A DNA stretch of 64,000 nt, from positions 1-64,000 of the forward strand of contig NZ_BDIR01000002.1 of the NCBI RefSeq assembly GCF_001895145.1, read 5' to 3'. This document shows positions 25,838 through 33,768 of this stretch, piece by piece (position 1 is the stretch's first letter; every line of letters begins with the position of its first letter). A program made the position numbers and the translations under genes. This DNA is from Arcobacter sp. LA11. Its GTDB lineage: Bacteria; Campylobacterota; Campylobacteria; Campylobacterales; Arcobacteraceae. The notes beneath the pieces are model-generated. The model was not told where the DNA came from. It made no database searches and worked only from the letters and a program-made list of their open reading frames with translations.

Positions 25838-25891
25838 AAATGCCTAGTTATATTTTCATTTCCTTCTATTTAAGATACTAGGCATTTAAAA
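25834..25891 (+). repeat. 15-bp perfect inverted repeat between nrtA and nrtB
   Basis: TTTTAAATGCCTAGT (25834-25848) and ACTAGGCATTTAAAA (25877-25891) are perfect complements around a 28-nt loop. It may protect the nrtA mRNA 3' end or act in read-through control to nrtB. Confidence 0.65.
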
Positions 25892-25922
25892 GAACAAATT
25901 AAAAAAACAAAAGGTTAAATTT

Positions 25923-26732
25923 ATGAACAAAGAAACACTAAAAAAGATATTTCTTCCATTGATTGTATTAGTTTTAATAATACAAGTATGGTCGGGTATT
26001 GCTAAGATTGTTGAGGATTTCCCAACTCCAAGTGATACTTATGTATATGCTTTTGGTGGAATTACAACAGATGGTGATGAAATTGATGGTGTTTTATCTG
26101 ATCCTTTTTATATCGAGAACCAAGATGATAAAGGACTTTTTTGGCAAATCTTAGCATCTCTTGAAAGGGTATTTGGTGGGTTTGCACTAGCAGTTTTAGT
26201 TGGTGTTCCAATTGGTTTATTAATTGGTATGAGTAAAAATATGCAATATGCACTTGATCCTTTTATTCAAATTTTTAAACCAGTTTCACCACTTGCATGG
26301 CTTCCATTATTGTTATTTGTGTTTCAAGATATTAATACAACTGCAGTTTCAACGATTTTTATTACATCGATTTGGCCAATTATTATAAATACTGCACTTG
26401 GTGTTAAAAATGTAAATGAAGACTATTTAAATGTTGCAAAGGTTTTACAGTTTACTCCAATTGAAAAAATCTTTCAAATAATTTTACCTGTTGCTGTTCC
26501 TTTTATTTTTACAGGAATGAGATTATCTTTAGGTATTGCATGGCTTGTAATTGTCGCAGCTGAGATGTTAACAGGTGGTATTGGTATTGGATTCTGGATT
26601 TGGGATGAGTATAACAATCTTGCTTACCACAATATCATTATTGGTATTATAGTTGTTGGTATTATTGGTTTTATCTTAGATGTTATGATGGGTAAAATCG
26701 CTGATTATTTTGATTATAGAAAAAAGATGTAA
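25923..26732 (+). CDS. nrtB: NrtB-type ABC transporter permease
   Basis: A 269-residue inner-membrane permease with about six spans. The EAA-loop segment VNEDYLNVAKVLQFTPIEKIFQIILPVAVPFIFTGMR, which contacts the ATPase, is clear at about 172-206. It fits the nitrate/taurine/sulfonate permease family. An 11-bp gap separates it from the ATPase gene, and a 141-bp hairpin-rich gap from the binding-protein gene. AAAAGG lies before the ATG. Confidence 0.9.
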   Translation: MNKETLKKIFLPLIVLVLIIQVWSGIAKIVEDFPTPSDTYVYAFGGITTDGDEIDGVLSDPFYIENQDDKGLFWQILASLERVFGGFALAVLVGVPIGLLIGMSKNMQYALDPFIQIFKPVSPLAWLPLLLFVFQDINTTAVSTIFITSIWPIIINTALGVKNVNEDYLNVAKVLQFTPIEKIFQIILPVAVPFIFTGMRLSLGIAWLVIVAAEMLTGGIGIGFWIWDEYNNLAYHNIIIGIIVVGIIGFILDVMMGKIADYFDYRKKM

Positions 26733-26743
26733 GGACATAAACA

Positions 26744-27538
26744 ATGAGTAAGAACTTTTTAGAATTAGAAAATATCCATAAAACTTTTCCCCTTCCAGGT
26801 GGAAAAGAGTATAAAGCCGTTGTTGATGTAGACGTGAAAATAGCTAAAAATGAAATTATTTCAATTATTGGGCATAGTGGTTGTGGTAAATCAACACTTT
26901 TAAATATGATTGCAGGATTAGATGCTCAAACAGAAGGTAATATTATTTTAAATAATAAAGAGATAAAAGGACCAGGTCCTGAAAGAGCTGTCGTTTTTCA
27001 AAATCACTCTTTACTACCATGGTTAACTGTATATCAAAATATTGAAATGGCAGTTAAAAAAGTAATGCCTGGTTTAAGTTCATCAGAACTTAGAGAAAGA
27101 GTTGAAAAGTTTGTTTCTATGGTAAATCTTGACCATGCAAAAGATAAATTTCCAGGGGAAATTTCTGGTGGTATGAAACAAAGAGTTGGTATAGCAAGAG
27201 CTTTATCAATCAAACCAGATGTTTTACTTATGGATGAACCTTTTGGTGCACTTGATTCATTAACTCGTGCAAACTTACAAGAACATCTAATGAGAATTCA
27301 GCAAAAAGTTGAAAATACAGTTATTATAATTACACATGATATTGATGAAGCAGTACTTTTAAGTGATAAAGTAATTATGATGACAAATGGTCCAGAAGCA
27401 ACTATTGGTGAAGTTTTAGAAGTAAACTTAGAAAGACCAAGAAATAGAGTTGAACTTCAACACGATCCAGAATATATTAGATGTAGAGAAGCAATTTTAA
27501 GTTTTCTTTATGAAAAATTTGCAAAAGAAGATGAATAA
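26744..27538 (+). CDS. nrtD: NrtD-type ABC transporter ATPase
   Basis: A 264-residue ATPase with Walker A GHSGCGKST near 43-51, signature SGGMKQR near 142, Walker B VLLMDEPFGALDS and the H-loop ITHD. It is a single nucleotide-binding domain as in NrtD. No NrtC-type fusion with a binding-protein domain is present, so the transporter probably uses a homodimer. It is the last gene of the operon, with a terminator hairpin 14 bp after the stop. Confidence 0.92.
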   Translation: MSKNFLELENIHKTFPLPGGKEYKAVVDVDVKIAKNEIISIIGHSGCGKSTLLNMIAGLDAQTEGNIILNNKEIKGPGPERAVVFQNHSLLPWLTVYQNIEMAVKKVMPGLSSSELRERVEKFVSMVNLDHAKDKFPGEISGGMKQRVGIARALSIKPDVLLMDEPFGALDSLTRANLQEHLMRIQQKVENTVIIITHDIDEAVLLSDKVIMMTNGPEATIGEVLEVNLERPRNRVELQHDPEYIRCREAILSFLYEKFAKEDE

Positions 27539-27551
27539 TAAAAATAGTTTT

Positions 27552-27582
27552 AAAGAAGAAGAGAACAGAGCTCTTTTTCTTT
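27552..27582 (+). terminator. terminator of the nrtABD operon
   Basis: AAAGAAGAAGAG pairs with CTCTTTTTCTTT (one G-T wobble) around AACAGAG. It lies between the convergent nrtD and racemase-like genes, so it may work for both strands. Confidence 0.6.
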
Positions 27583-27590
27583 AATGTAAA

Positions 27591-28682
27591 TTATAAAATC
27601 ACAGAATATTTCTCTGCAGCTTTTTCATCCCATTGGATTCCACTTCCTTTACAATCACTAATTATCGCATTTCCATTTTCTAAAACAAGAGGATTTTTTA
27701 ATATTGGATTCCACCAATCACAATATTCAAGCCAGTTTGTAGTTGGTGTACAACATAGAAGTTGAGCACTAATTTCTGGCCAAAGATGACTTGAAATTTC
27801 TATATTATGAGCATTAGCAATAGCAGCTGCTCTAATCCATCCTGTTACTCCACCAATTTTCATCACATCTAACATAATATAATCTGAAGCATTGGCTTGA
27901 ATTGCATGTTGCATATCAAGAATTCCCCACCAATTTTCACCACATTGAATAGGAGTTTTTGTCTCTTTTGCAATTTTTGAATGTCCAATATAATCATGGG
28001 CTAAAGTTGGTTCTTCTATCCATGCTAATTTTTCTTTGTCTAATATTCGATGTCTTTTAATAGCTTCTATTGGAGTTAAACTTTGGTTATAATCAACCAT
28101 AATTGACATATCTTCACCAGTAGCTTCTCTCATTGCTTGGATTACTTCAATATCTTCTTCTACTGTTGGATAACCTATTTTTGCTTTTATCCCCTTAAGA
28201 CCTTTTTCTGACCATTCTTTAGCAACTTTAGCACAAACTTCAGCTCCATCATAACCTACTGCTCCATATGCTTTAATTGGCTTAGCTTTTCCACCTAATA
28301 GATTTGTCAAAGATAGGTCTTTTTGTCTAGCAAGGGCATCCCACAAGGCCATATCAATACCTGCAATTGACATTCCAACTAAACCTTGAGTTCCTAATAA
28401 TCTAAATTGTTTATTTAATTTTAAAAAGATATCCAAAGGAACTAATCTCTCTCCTATAACTAAAGGTTCTAGATTTTGAATAAAATCAGCTGTGGCTTTT
28501 AACGCTAGTTTAGTATAGGTAAAAATCATACTATGGCCAATATTTCCGTCACTCATTGATATATCTATAAGAATTAGAGGTGATTCAGTAATAATTCCAC
28601 TTGCTGTTTGGTGTGGTGTTTGCATTGGAACAACAACAGGTCTAACTCGAATAGATTTGATAGTCGATATATTTTCACTCAT
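27591..28682 (-). CDS. mandelate racemase-like enolase-superfamily enzyme
   Basis: A 363-residue TIM-barrel enzyme. The catalytic set of mandelate racemase is present in order and at near-identical numbering: Lys pair in IKAKIGYP (about 165/167), metal ligands in DYNQS, IEEP and GENW, Asp in DVMKIGG, and His in SSHLWPE near 296. From memory the segment from DYNQS to WLE is very close to Pseudomonas putida mandelate racemase. The true substrate may still be another 2-hydroxy acid. AAAGGA precedes the ATG. It stands alone, without other mandelate-pathway genes in the window, and has a TetR-like dyad upstream. Confidence 0.85.
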   Translation of the reverse strand: MSENISTIKSIRVRPVVVPMQTPHQTASGIITESPLILIDISMSDGNIGHSMIFTYTKLALKATADFIQNLEPLVIGERLVPLDIFLKLNKQFRLLGTQGLVGMSIAGIDMALWDALARQKDLSLTNLLGGKAKPIKAYGAVGYDGAEVCAKVAKEWSEKGLKGIKAKIGYPTVEEDIEVIQAMREATGEDMSIMVDYNQSLTPIEAIKRHRILDKEKLAWIEEPTLAHDYIGHSKIAKETKTPIQCGENWWGILDMQHAIQANASDYIMLDVMKIGGVTGWIRAAAIANAHNIEISSHLWPEISAQLLCCTPTTNWLEYCDWWNPILKNPLVLENGNAIISDCKGSGIQWDEKAAEKYSVIL

Positions 28683-28703
28683 TAAATATCCTTTATCTAT
28701 TAT

Positions 28704-28719
28704 TTGACTAATCAGTCAA
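28704..28719. promoter_or_regulatory. TetR-like operator dyad upstream of racemase-like gene
   Basis: TTGACT-AATC-AGTCAA is a 16-bp dyad with six-base perfect arms, 22 bp before the ATG at 28682. Dyads of this form are common targets of TetR-family repressors. No TetR gene is in the window. Confidence 0.5.
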
Positions 28720-28762
28720 GTAAAAGTTTATCAAAATTAGAATATCTAGTCAAGAGTTAAGT

Positions 28763-28798
28763 AAAAAAAAGGTGAAGAACGAATTCTTCACCTTTTTT
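28763..28798 (-). terminator. terminator after the BamB-like lipoprotein gene
   Basis: AAGGTGAAGAA pairs with TTCTTCACCTT around a 4-nt loop, flanked by A- and T-runs on the two sides. It begins 21 bp after the lipoprotein gene stop. It is a strong intrinsic terminator and could act in both directions. Confidence 0.8.
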
Positions 28799-28818
28799 AT
28801 GTTAAGTTATATCAAATT

Positions 28819-29793
28819 TTATTTTAGAATCATATACTCATCATCGTAATAGATTGTATCATCAAGAGCAATTACTTTTTGTTCATTATCAAAGTCAAAA
28901 TCATAAATTGTTTCTGTTTCAAAATCATTTGAGATATTGATTAAAAAACCTTGTGATTCTAAGGCATATAATGAAGTTCCATATGCTAAAGCATAGAATT
29001 TAGCATATTTATATTTTTTTCTATTAATAATATTTAGTGAAATATCAGTTTTAACAATTTGACCATCAATTGTTGCAATATAAATATTATCATCAACTGA
29101 AATAATATCTCTTACATTGTAATCTTTTAAATTTAATACACCATCACCAACAGAGATAACTTTATTCGCTGTTGCTGCAACTAAAGTATCTTTAATAACA
29201 TCTAGGAAAATTATATTATTAAACTCACCATTTGCATCAACTACAATGTTTTTAATAACTTTATTATTTGCTTCTGATACTACTACAATTTTTCCATCCA
29301 AAGTTGGGAATAGAATAATATTACTCATAAAGTGAGGGTTTGCAATTCTTGTATCATTTACATATGAGTGAGTAAAATATTCTTTAAGTAATATTTTATC
29401 AGTATCTGTATTGTATAGTTGAATTGAATTATCAGAAAATAAAAGTGCAAGTTTATTCTCTTTTAGTGTTGCAGCAATAACAACTCCACCAACTTTTATC
29501 TCTTTTTTATCTAATAAAACAGAATCTTTATAATTAGATGCAATAACAACATCATCACTTATATTTAAAAAATTATAACCTTCAGGAATTTTAAATTTTG
29601 AAACACCTCTTTTAGTGATAATCTCACCACTATCAAGTGTTGCTCCATCTTTATTCATTGATATAATATCTCCTGCTAGAGATGCTTTATTATTTTCATA
29701 ATCACCAACAGTATATTCAGGTTCATAAAACTCTTTTCCTGCACAACCTGCAAGAATAAAAATTAATCCAGCGAAAAGAAGTAAGTGCTTCAT
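28819..29793 (-). CDS. BamB-like beta-propeller lipoprotein (putative)
   Basis: A 324-residue protein with a lipoprotein signal (hydrophobic run ending LAGC, Cys near residue 17). The rest is made of repeated short beta-rich segments (for example DDVVIASNYKDSVLLDKKEI and DDNIYIATIDGQIVKTDI), as in a beta-propeller. It follows a YfgM-like gene by 10 bp, the same order as yfgM-bamB in E. coli, which supports an outer-membrane protein assembly role. Sequence identity to BamB is not evident by eye, so this is a structural and synteny-based call. Confidence 0.65.
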   Translation of the reverse strand: MKHLLLFAGLIFILAGCAGKEFYEPEYTVGDYENNKASLAGDIISMNKDGATLDSGEIITKRGVSKFKIPEGYNFLNISDDVVIASNYKDSVLLDKKEIKVGGVVIAATLKENKLALLFSDNSIQLYNTDTDKILLKEYFTHSYVNDTRIANPHFMSNIILFPTLDGKIVVVSEANNKVIKNIVVDANGEFNNIIFLDVIKDTLVAATANKVISVGDGVLNLKDYNVRDIISVDDNIYIATIDGQIVKTDISLNIINRKKYKYAKFYALAYGTSLYALESQGFLINISNDFETETIYDFDFDNEQKVIALDDTIYYDDEYMILK

Positions 29794-29803
29794 TTATTTG
29801 TCC

Positions 29804-30385
29804 TTATTTTGTAACTAAATAGTGGTTTAATATGTTTACTAATTCACTTGCTTTTGAATCAACAGGAATAAGTTTTAAAGTAGCTTTTGCATCTTCAAAC
29901 TTTCCGTCATTTACTTGTATTAAAGCTTTATTAAAAATTGCAAATTCTTTAAGTAAAAAATCATTTTGCATTGACACTGAATTTAACTTGTTAATATCTT
30001 TTGCATTAAGTGCTTTTTGATAATCATTTAATTCTTTTAAATACTTAACTTGAATATCTGCCTCTTTACCATCTTTTGTAGCTTGTACAAACTGAGCTAC
30101 TTGATATAACTGTAGGTTTTTTTCTTTTAATGTAGCCATCGCTGCACTATCTTTAGGGTTTTCAATTAATTTATTATATGCAATATTTGCATCTAATTTA
30201 TTAGACTCTTGGATATTCTTTGTTGTGTATAAACCAATAACTGCACCAATAACAATTACAACTGCTGCTATTATAATTAATTTATTTTTTTTATAAAATC
30301 TTTCTACTTTTACAAAACTCTCTAAGAATTTTTCTTCACTGTTAAGTTCTTCTTTTACGTAATTAACATTTTCTTTTAGACTCAT
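29804..30385 (-). CDS. YfgM-like membrane-anchored TPR protein
   Basis: A 193-residue protein with a cytoplasmic N-terminal ~32 residues, one membrane helix (LIIIAAVVIVIGAVIGLY, about 35-52) and a periplasmic helical domain of TPR type (KYLKELNDYQKALNA and GKFEDAKATLKLIP). This matches the YfgM layout, an ancillary factor of the Sec translocon and periplasmic chaperones. The BamB-like gene follows. It is divergent from ctpA. Confidence 0.7.
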   Translation of the reverse strand: MSLKENVNYVKEELNSEEKFLESFVKVERFYKKNKLIIIAAVVIVIGAVIGLYTTKNIQESNKLDANIAYNKLIENPKDSAAMATLKEKNLQLYQVAQFVQATKDGKEADIQVKYLKELNDYQKALNAKDINKLNSVSMQNDFLLKEFAIFNKALIQVNDGKFEDAKATLKLIPVDSKASELVNILNHYLVTK

Positions 30386-30497
30386 TTAAAACCTTCTTCA
30401 AAAATTAAGACTATATAATACAAAAAAAATCATAAAACCTTACTTTTATATAAAATTTTATATAATACATACTCTTATAATAAATAAAAGGTAAATA

Positions 30498-31790
30498 ATG
30501 AATAAATTTTTAATAATTTCATCATTAGTTTTATGTTTATCTCAATCAATAGTTGCAAAAGAAGAAGTAAAAGAGTTAAATCAGACTAGATTCGAATCAT
30601 TATCTAAGTTAACTCAAGTTATTGGTACGGTTGAGAAATACTACGTTGATGATATAAAGCTCGAAGAAATAGTAAATAAGTCTTTAAAAGGTTTAATGCA
30701 GGAACTTGATGCACATTCAAATTATCTTGATAGAAAATCTTCAAAAGAGATGAGTATTCAAACTCAAGGTGAATTTGGTGGATTAGGAATTACAGTTGGA
30801 ATGAGAGATTCAGCATTAACTGTTATTTCTCCAATTGATGATACTCCTGCGTTTAATGCTGGAGTTAAAGCTGGAGATATAATTTTAAAAATAGATACTA
30901 CATCTACTTTAAACATGACTTTAGATGAAGCTGTATCTTTAATGAGAGGTAAACCTAAAACTCCAATTGTTTTAACAATTGTTAGAAAAGGCGAAACTAA
31001 GCCAATCAAAATAGATATCATCAGAGATATAATTAAAATACAATCTGTATTTGCAAAAACTATTGAAGATGAAGATTTATTGTATTTAAGAGTTTCAAGC
31101 TTTGATAGAAAAGTTACAAATAGTTTAAGAAAAGCAATAAAAAATAGACCTTCAACAAAAGGTATAATTTTAGATTTAAGAAATAATCCAGGTGGACTTT
31201 TAACACAAGCAATTGGTGTTGTTGATTTATTTGTTGATCAAGGTGTAATTGTTTCTCAAAAAGGAAGAAGTGCAGCTGATGAAGAAAAATTTAATGCAAA
31301 ACAGTCAAATACAATAACAACTGTTCCTGTTGTTGTTTTAGTAAATGGAGGGTCTGCATCAGCATCAGAAATTGTAAGCGGTGCTTTACAAGATCATAAA
31401 AGAGCAATTGTAATTGGAGAAAAAACTTTTGGAAAAGGTTCAGTTCAAGCAATTTTACCAATTACTCAAGATAGAAGTGAAAATATTAAATTAACAATTG
31501 CTAAGTACTATTTACCAAGTGGAAGAACTATTCAAGCAACTGGTATTACTCCAGATGTTATATCTTATGCAGGTGAAGCAGTAAGTGAAACTAATTCAGA
31601 ATTTAAAATTAAAGAGGCTGATTTAAAAAAGCATTTAGAAGTTGAATTAGATAAAGATAATGGGATTAAAAAAGAAAAAATAGAACCAAAAAGTAAAAAA
31701 ATTATTACAAAAGAAGATGTAGCAAAAGATAACCAACTTAATACAAGTATTGGTATTTTAAAGTCATTAATAATTATTAATAAATCATAG
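30498..31790 (+). CDS. ctpA: C-terminal processing serine protease CtpA
   Basis: A 430-residue S41 peptidase with a Sec signal peptide (about 1-20), a PDZ domain (about 95-175, GGLGITVGM to KPIKIDI) and the protease core. The catalytic Ser is in GGSASASEIV near 291 and the Lys in GEKTFGKGS near 316. It trims periplasmic proteins and may act on cell-wall enzymes. The tail from about 375 is Lys/Glu-rich. Two TATAAT boxes (30461-30466 and 30476-30481) precede the gene, and purC follows after 8 bp. Confidence 0.93.
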   Translation: MNKFLIISSLVLCLSQSIVAKEEVKELNQTRFESLSKLTQVIGTVEKYYVDDIKLEEIVNKSLKGLMQELDAHSNYLDRKSSKEMSIQTQGEFGGLGITVGMRDSALTVISPIDDTPAFNAGVKAGDIILKIDTTSTLNMTLDEAVSLMRGKPKTPIVLTIVRKGETKPIKIDIIRDIIKIQSVFAKTIEDEDLLYLRVSSFDRKVTNSLRKAIKNRPSTKGIILDLRNNPGGLLTQAIGVVDLFVDQGVIVSQKGRSAADEEKFNAKQSNTITTVPVVVLVNGGSASASEIVSGALQDHKRAIVIGEKTFGKGSVQAILPITQDRSENIKLTIAKYYLPSGRTIQATGITPDVISYAGEAVSETNSEFKIKEADLKKHLEVELDKDNGIKKEKIEPKSKKIITKEDVAKDNQLNTSIGILKSLIIINKS

Positions 31791-31798
31791 GAGAGTAA

Positions 31799-32752
31799 AT
31801 GAAAATAAGTGATATTGTAGCACTTGGTCTTTGGCCGCAGTCAAAGAAAACTACAAACCAAAAAGGTATTTCTGAGTTAGAAGAGTTAGGATATAATCTA
31901 TTTTATATCGGTAAAAATGCAGATCTTTACACATGTCCTGGTGATGAACAAAAAGTATTACTTGTAAGAAGTGATAGATGTTCAGTATTTGATATTCCTT
32001 TAAATCTTGAGATTGAAGGAAAAGGTGTTTCTCAAACTACTATTTCAAATAGTGGAGCAGAATTTGCACGAGAAGCAGGTATTAGAACAGCGATTTTATC
32101 TGAAACAATAGATCTAAGTTTATCTGTTGCACCAAGATGTCAACTTATGGAATTATGTAAACCATTAGAAGCAGAAATTGATGGAGAAGTTGTTCAGTTT
32201 GAATTTATATTTAGAAACTATCTAACAGGTTCTTTATTTGATGCAATTCAAAATGGAAATGATCCATATGGTTTAGATTTACCTACTGATTTAAAACAAT
32301 GGCATAAGTTTGAAACTCCAATTTTTACTCCTACAACTAAAGGAATTAAAGATGAGCCTTTAAATTCTGCAAAAGTTAGAGAAGTTTTTCCAGAAATTAT
32401 TACAAGTATGGAAAAATTATTTAAAGATTTTACAAAATATGCTGAAGACAATGGGATTGTTGTTGTTGATACAAAATTTGAAATCTTTATTGATGCAAAT
32501 GGAGAATGGGTTCTTGGTGATGAAGTTTTAACACCAGAGAGTTCTAGATTTATTGCAAAAGAAGATTTTGATGCACAAAATTATATTTCAATGGATAAGC
32601 AAATTCTTAGAGATTTTGGAAAAGCTAATAATTGGAAAGAAAAATCAAAAGATTTAAAAGCAGGGGAAAAACTAGAAGTGGAAGTTCCACAATCTATAAA
32701 AGATACGATTTTAGATGGTTATAATACTATCCATAAAAGATTAAGTAAATAG
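31799..32752 (+). CDS. purC: SAICAR synthetase
   Basis: A 317-residue enzyme that joins aspartate to CAIR in purine synthesis. Recognised by VLLVRSDRCSVFD (about 54-66), RCQLMELCKPLEAE, RNYLTGS and the VDTKFEIFIDANGEWVLGDEVLTPESSR segment. It is longer than the ~240-residue form and resembles the larger type. It follows ctpA closely and is probably co-transcribed. A hairpin terminator follows, and purS has its own promoter. Confidence 0.92.
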   Translation: MKISDIVALGLWPQSKKTTNQKGISELEELGYNLFYIGKNADLYTCPGDEQKVLLVRSDRCSVFDIPLNLEIEGKGVSQTTISNSGAEFAREAGIRTAILSETIDLSLSVAPRCQLMELCKPLEAEIDGEVVQFEFIFRNYLTGSLFDAIQNGNDPYGLDLPTDLKQWHKFETPIFTPTTKGIKDEPLNSAKVREVFPEIITSMEKLFKDFTKYAEDNGIVVVDTKFEIFIDANGEWVLGDEVLTPESSRFIAKEDFDAQNYISMDKQILRDFGKANNWKEKSKDLKAGEKLEVEVPQSIKDTILDGYNTIHKRLSK

Positions 32753-32760
32753 TTTTAAAT

Positions 32761-32781
32761 ACGAGTACTTTTTGTGCTCGT
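32761..32781 (+). terminator. terminator after purC
   Basis: ACGAGTAC and GTGCTCGT pair (one T-G wobble) around TTTTT, followed by TTTA. It begins 8 bp after the purC stop. Confidence 0.65.
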
Positions 32782-32812
32782 TTAGTCTAAACTGATATAA
32801 GACAGTTTTAGA

Positions 32813-32818
32813 TATAAT
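32813..32818 (+). promoter_or_regulatory. -10 box of purSQ
   Basis: TATAAT 29 bp before the purS ATG; GAGGG before the start is the ribosome-binding site. An AAACTG/CAGTTT inverted repeat lies just upstream (about 32788-32807), a possible operator. Confidence 0.55.
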
Positions 32819-32846
32819 CGCAAAAATATAAATTTGAGGGTAATAA

Positions 32847-33092
32847 ATGAAAGCAATTGTAAATGTAGCATTAAAGCAAGGTGTATTAGACGATCAGGGT
32901 AAAGCAACTCATCATGCTTTAGATACTTTAGGATTTAAAGAAGTAGTTAAAGATGTAAGAATTGGTAAACAAATTATTATGGAACTTAATTCAACAAATA
33001 AAGAAGATGCAAATGCTGAAGTTGTAAAAATGTGTGAAAAACTTTTAGCAAATACAGTAATTGAAGATTACGATATTGAAATTATAGGTTAA
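32847..33092 (+). CDS. purS: FGAM synthase subunit PurS
   Basis: An 81-residue protein with the PurS pattern: KAIVNVALKQGVLDDQGKATHHALDTLGF, then VRIGKQIIMEL, and MCEKLLANTVIEDYDIEI at the end. It bridges PurL and PurQ in the multi-subunit FGAM synthetase. The purQ gene follows after 4 bp. A separate purL must lie outside this window. Confidence 0.93.
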   Translation: MKAIVNVALKQGVLDDQGKATHHALDTLGFKEVVKDVRIGKQIIMELNSTNKEDANAEVVKMCEKLLANTVIEDYDIEIIG

Positions 33093-33096
33093 GACT

Positions 33097-33768
33097 ATGA
33101 ATGTAACAGTATTACAATTCCCAGGTACTAACTGTGAATATGACACTCAATATGCTTTTGAAAAAATAGGGTGTGATGTAACAATAGTTTGGCATAAAGA
33201 GACTAAAATACCTGAAAATACGGATTTATTAGTTATCCCTGGAGGATTTTCTTATGGAGATTATCTAAGAAGTGGTGCAATTGCTAGATTTGCTAATATC
33301 ATGGATTCTGTTCAAGAATATGCTGCTAAAGGTGGAAAAGTTTTAGGTATTTGTAATGGTTTTCAAATTCTTTTAGAAGCTGGTTTATTACCTGGTGCTA
33401 TGAAAAGAAATGACTCTTTACACTTTATTTCTAAATTTAATAACCTAAAAGTTGTAAAGAATGATAATATATTTTTATCTTTACTTAAAAAAGATGAAGT
33501 TTTAAATATCCCTGTAGCACATCATGATGGTAACTACTTTATTGATGCTGATGGATTAAAAGACTTAGAAGAAAATGGACAAATTATTTTAAAATATTGT
33601 GATGAAAATGGAACTGAAGAGAATTTAAATGGTTCAGTTTCTAATATTGCAGGAATTTGTAATAAAGAAAAAAATATTTTTGGACTTATGCCTCATCCAG
33701 AGCGTGCGATGGAAGATATTCTGGGTTGTGACGACGGTGTTATTATGTTAAAAGGGTTTTTAAAATAG
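33097..33768 (+). CDS. purQ: FGAM synthase glutaminase subunit PurQ
   Basis: A 223-residue class-I glutamine amidotransferase. The nucleophile elbow GICNGFQ has the catalytic Cys near residue 86, and HPERAM near the end holds His and Glu. It opens with VTVLQFPGTNCEYD, typical of PurQ. It supplies ammonia to PurL for FGAM formation. Its stop shares one base with the GTG of the next gene. Confidence 0.94.
   Translation: MNVTVLQFPGTNCEYDTQYAFEKIGCDVTIVWHKETKIPENTDLLVIPGGFSYGDYLRSGAIARFANIMDSVQEYAAKGGKVLGICNGFQILLEAGLLPGAMKRNDSLHFISKFNNLKVVKNDNIFLSLLKKDEVLNIPVAHHDGNYFIDADGLKDLEENGQIILKYCDENGTEENLNGSVSNIAGICNKEKNIFGLMPHPERAMEDILGCDDGVIMLKGFLK

Noticed and set aside
25782-25922. ANTAR-type two-hairpin leader (as used by NasR/NasT) between nrtA and nrtB or before nrtA
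   Set aside because: The hairpins do not have the short hexaloop pairs of ANTAR targets, and no ANTAR protein is encoded in the window.
23437-26253. Long open frames inside narK and on the other strand of nrtA and nrtB
   Set aside because: They lie entirely over genes with clear family motifs, have low-complexity His/Gln/Leu content and no ribosome-binding sites. They are shadows of AT-rich coding sequence.
30446-30465. 20-bp perfect palindrome TTATATAAAATTTTATATAA before ctpA
   Set aside because: It is pure A/T and overlaps a -10 box in a very AT-rich gap, so it is plausible by chance. It does not match the nitrogen-island palindrome spacing and has no second copy.
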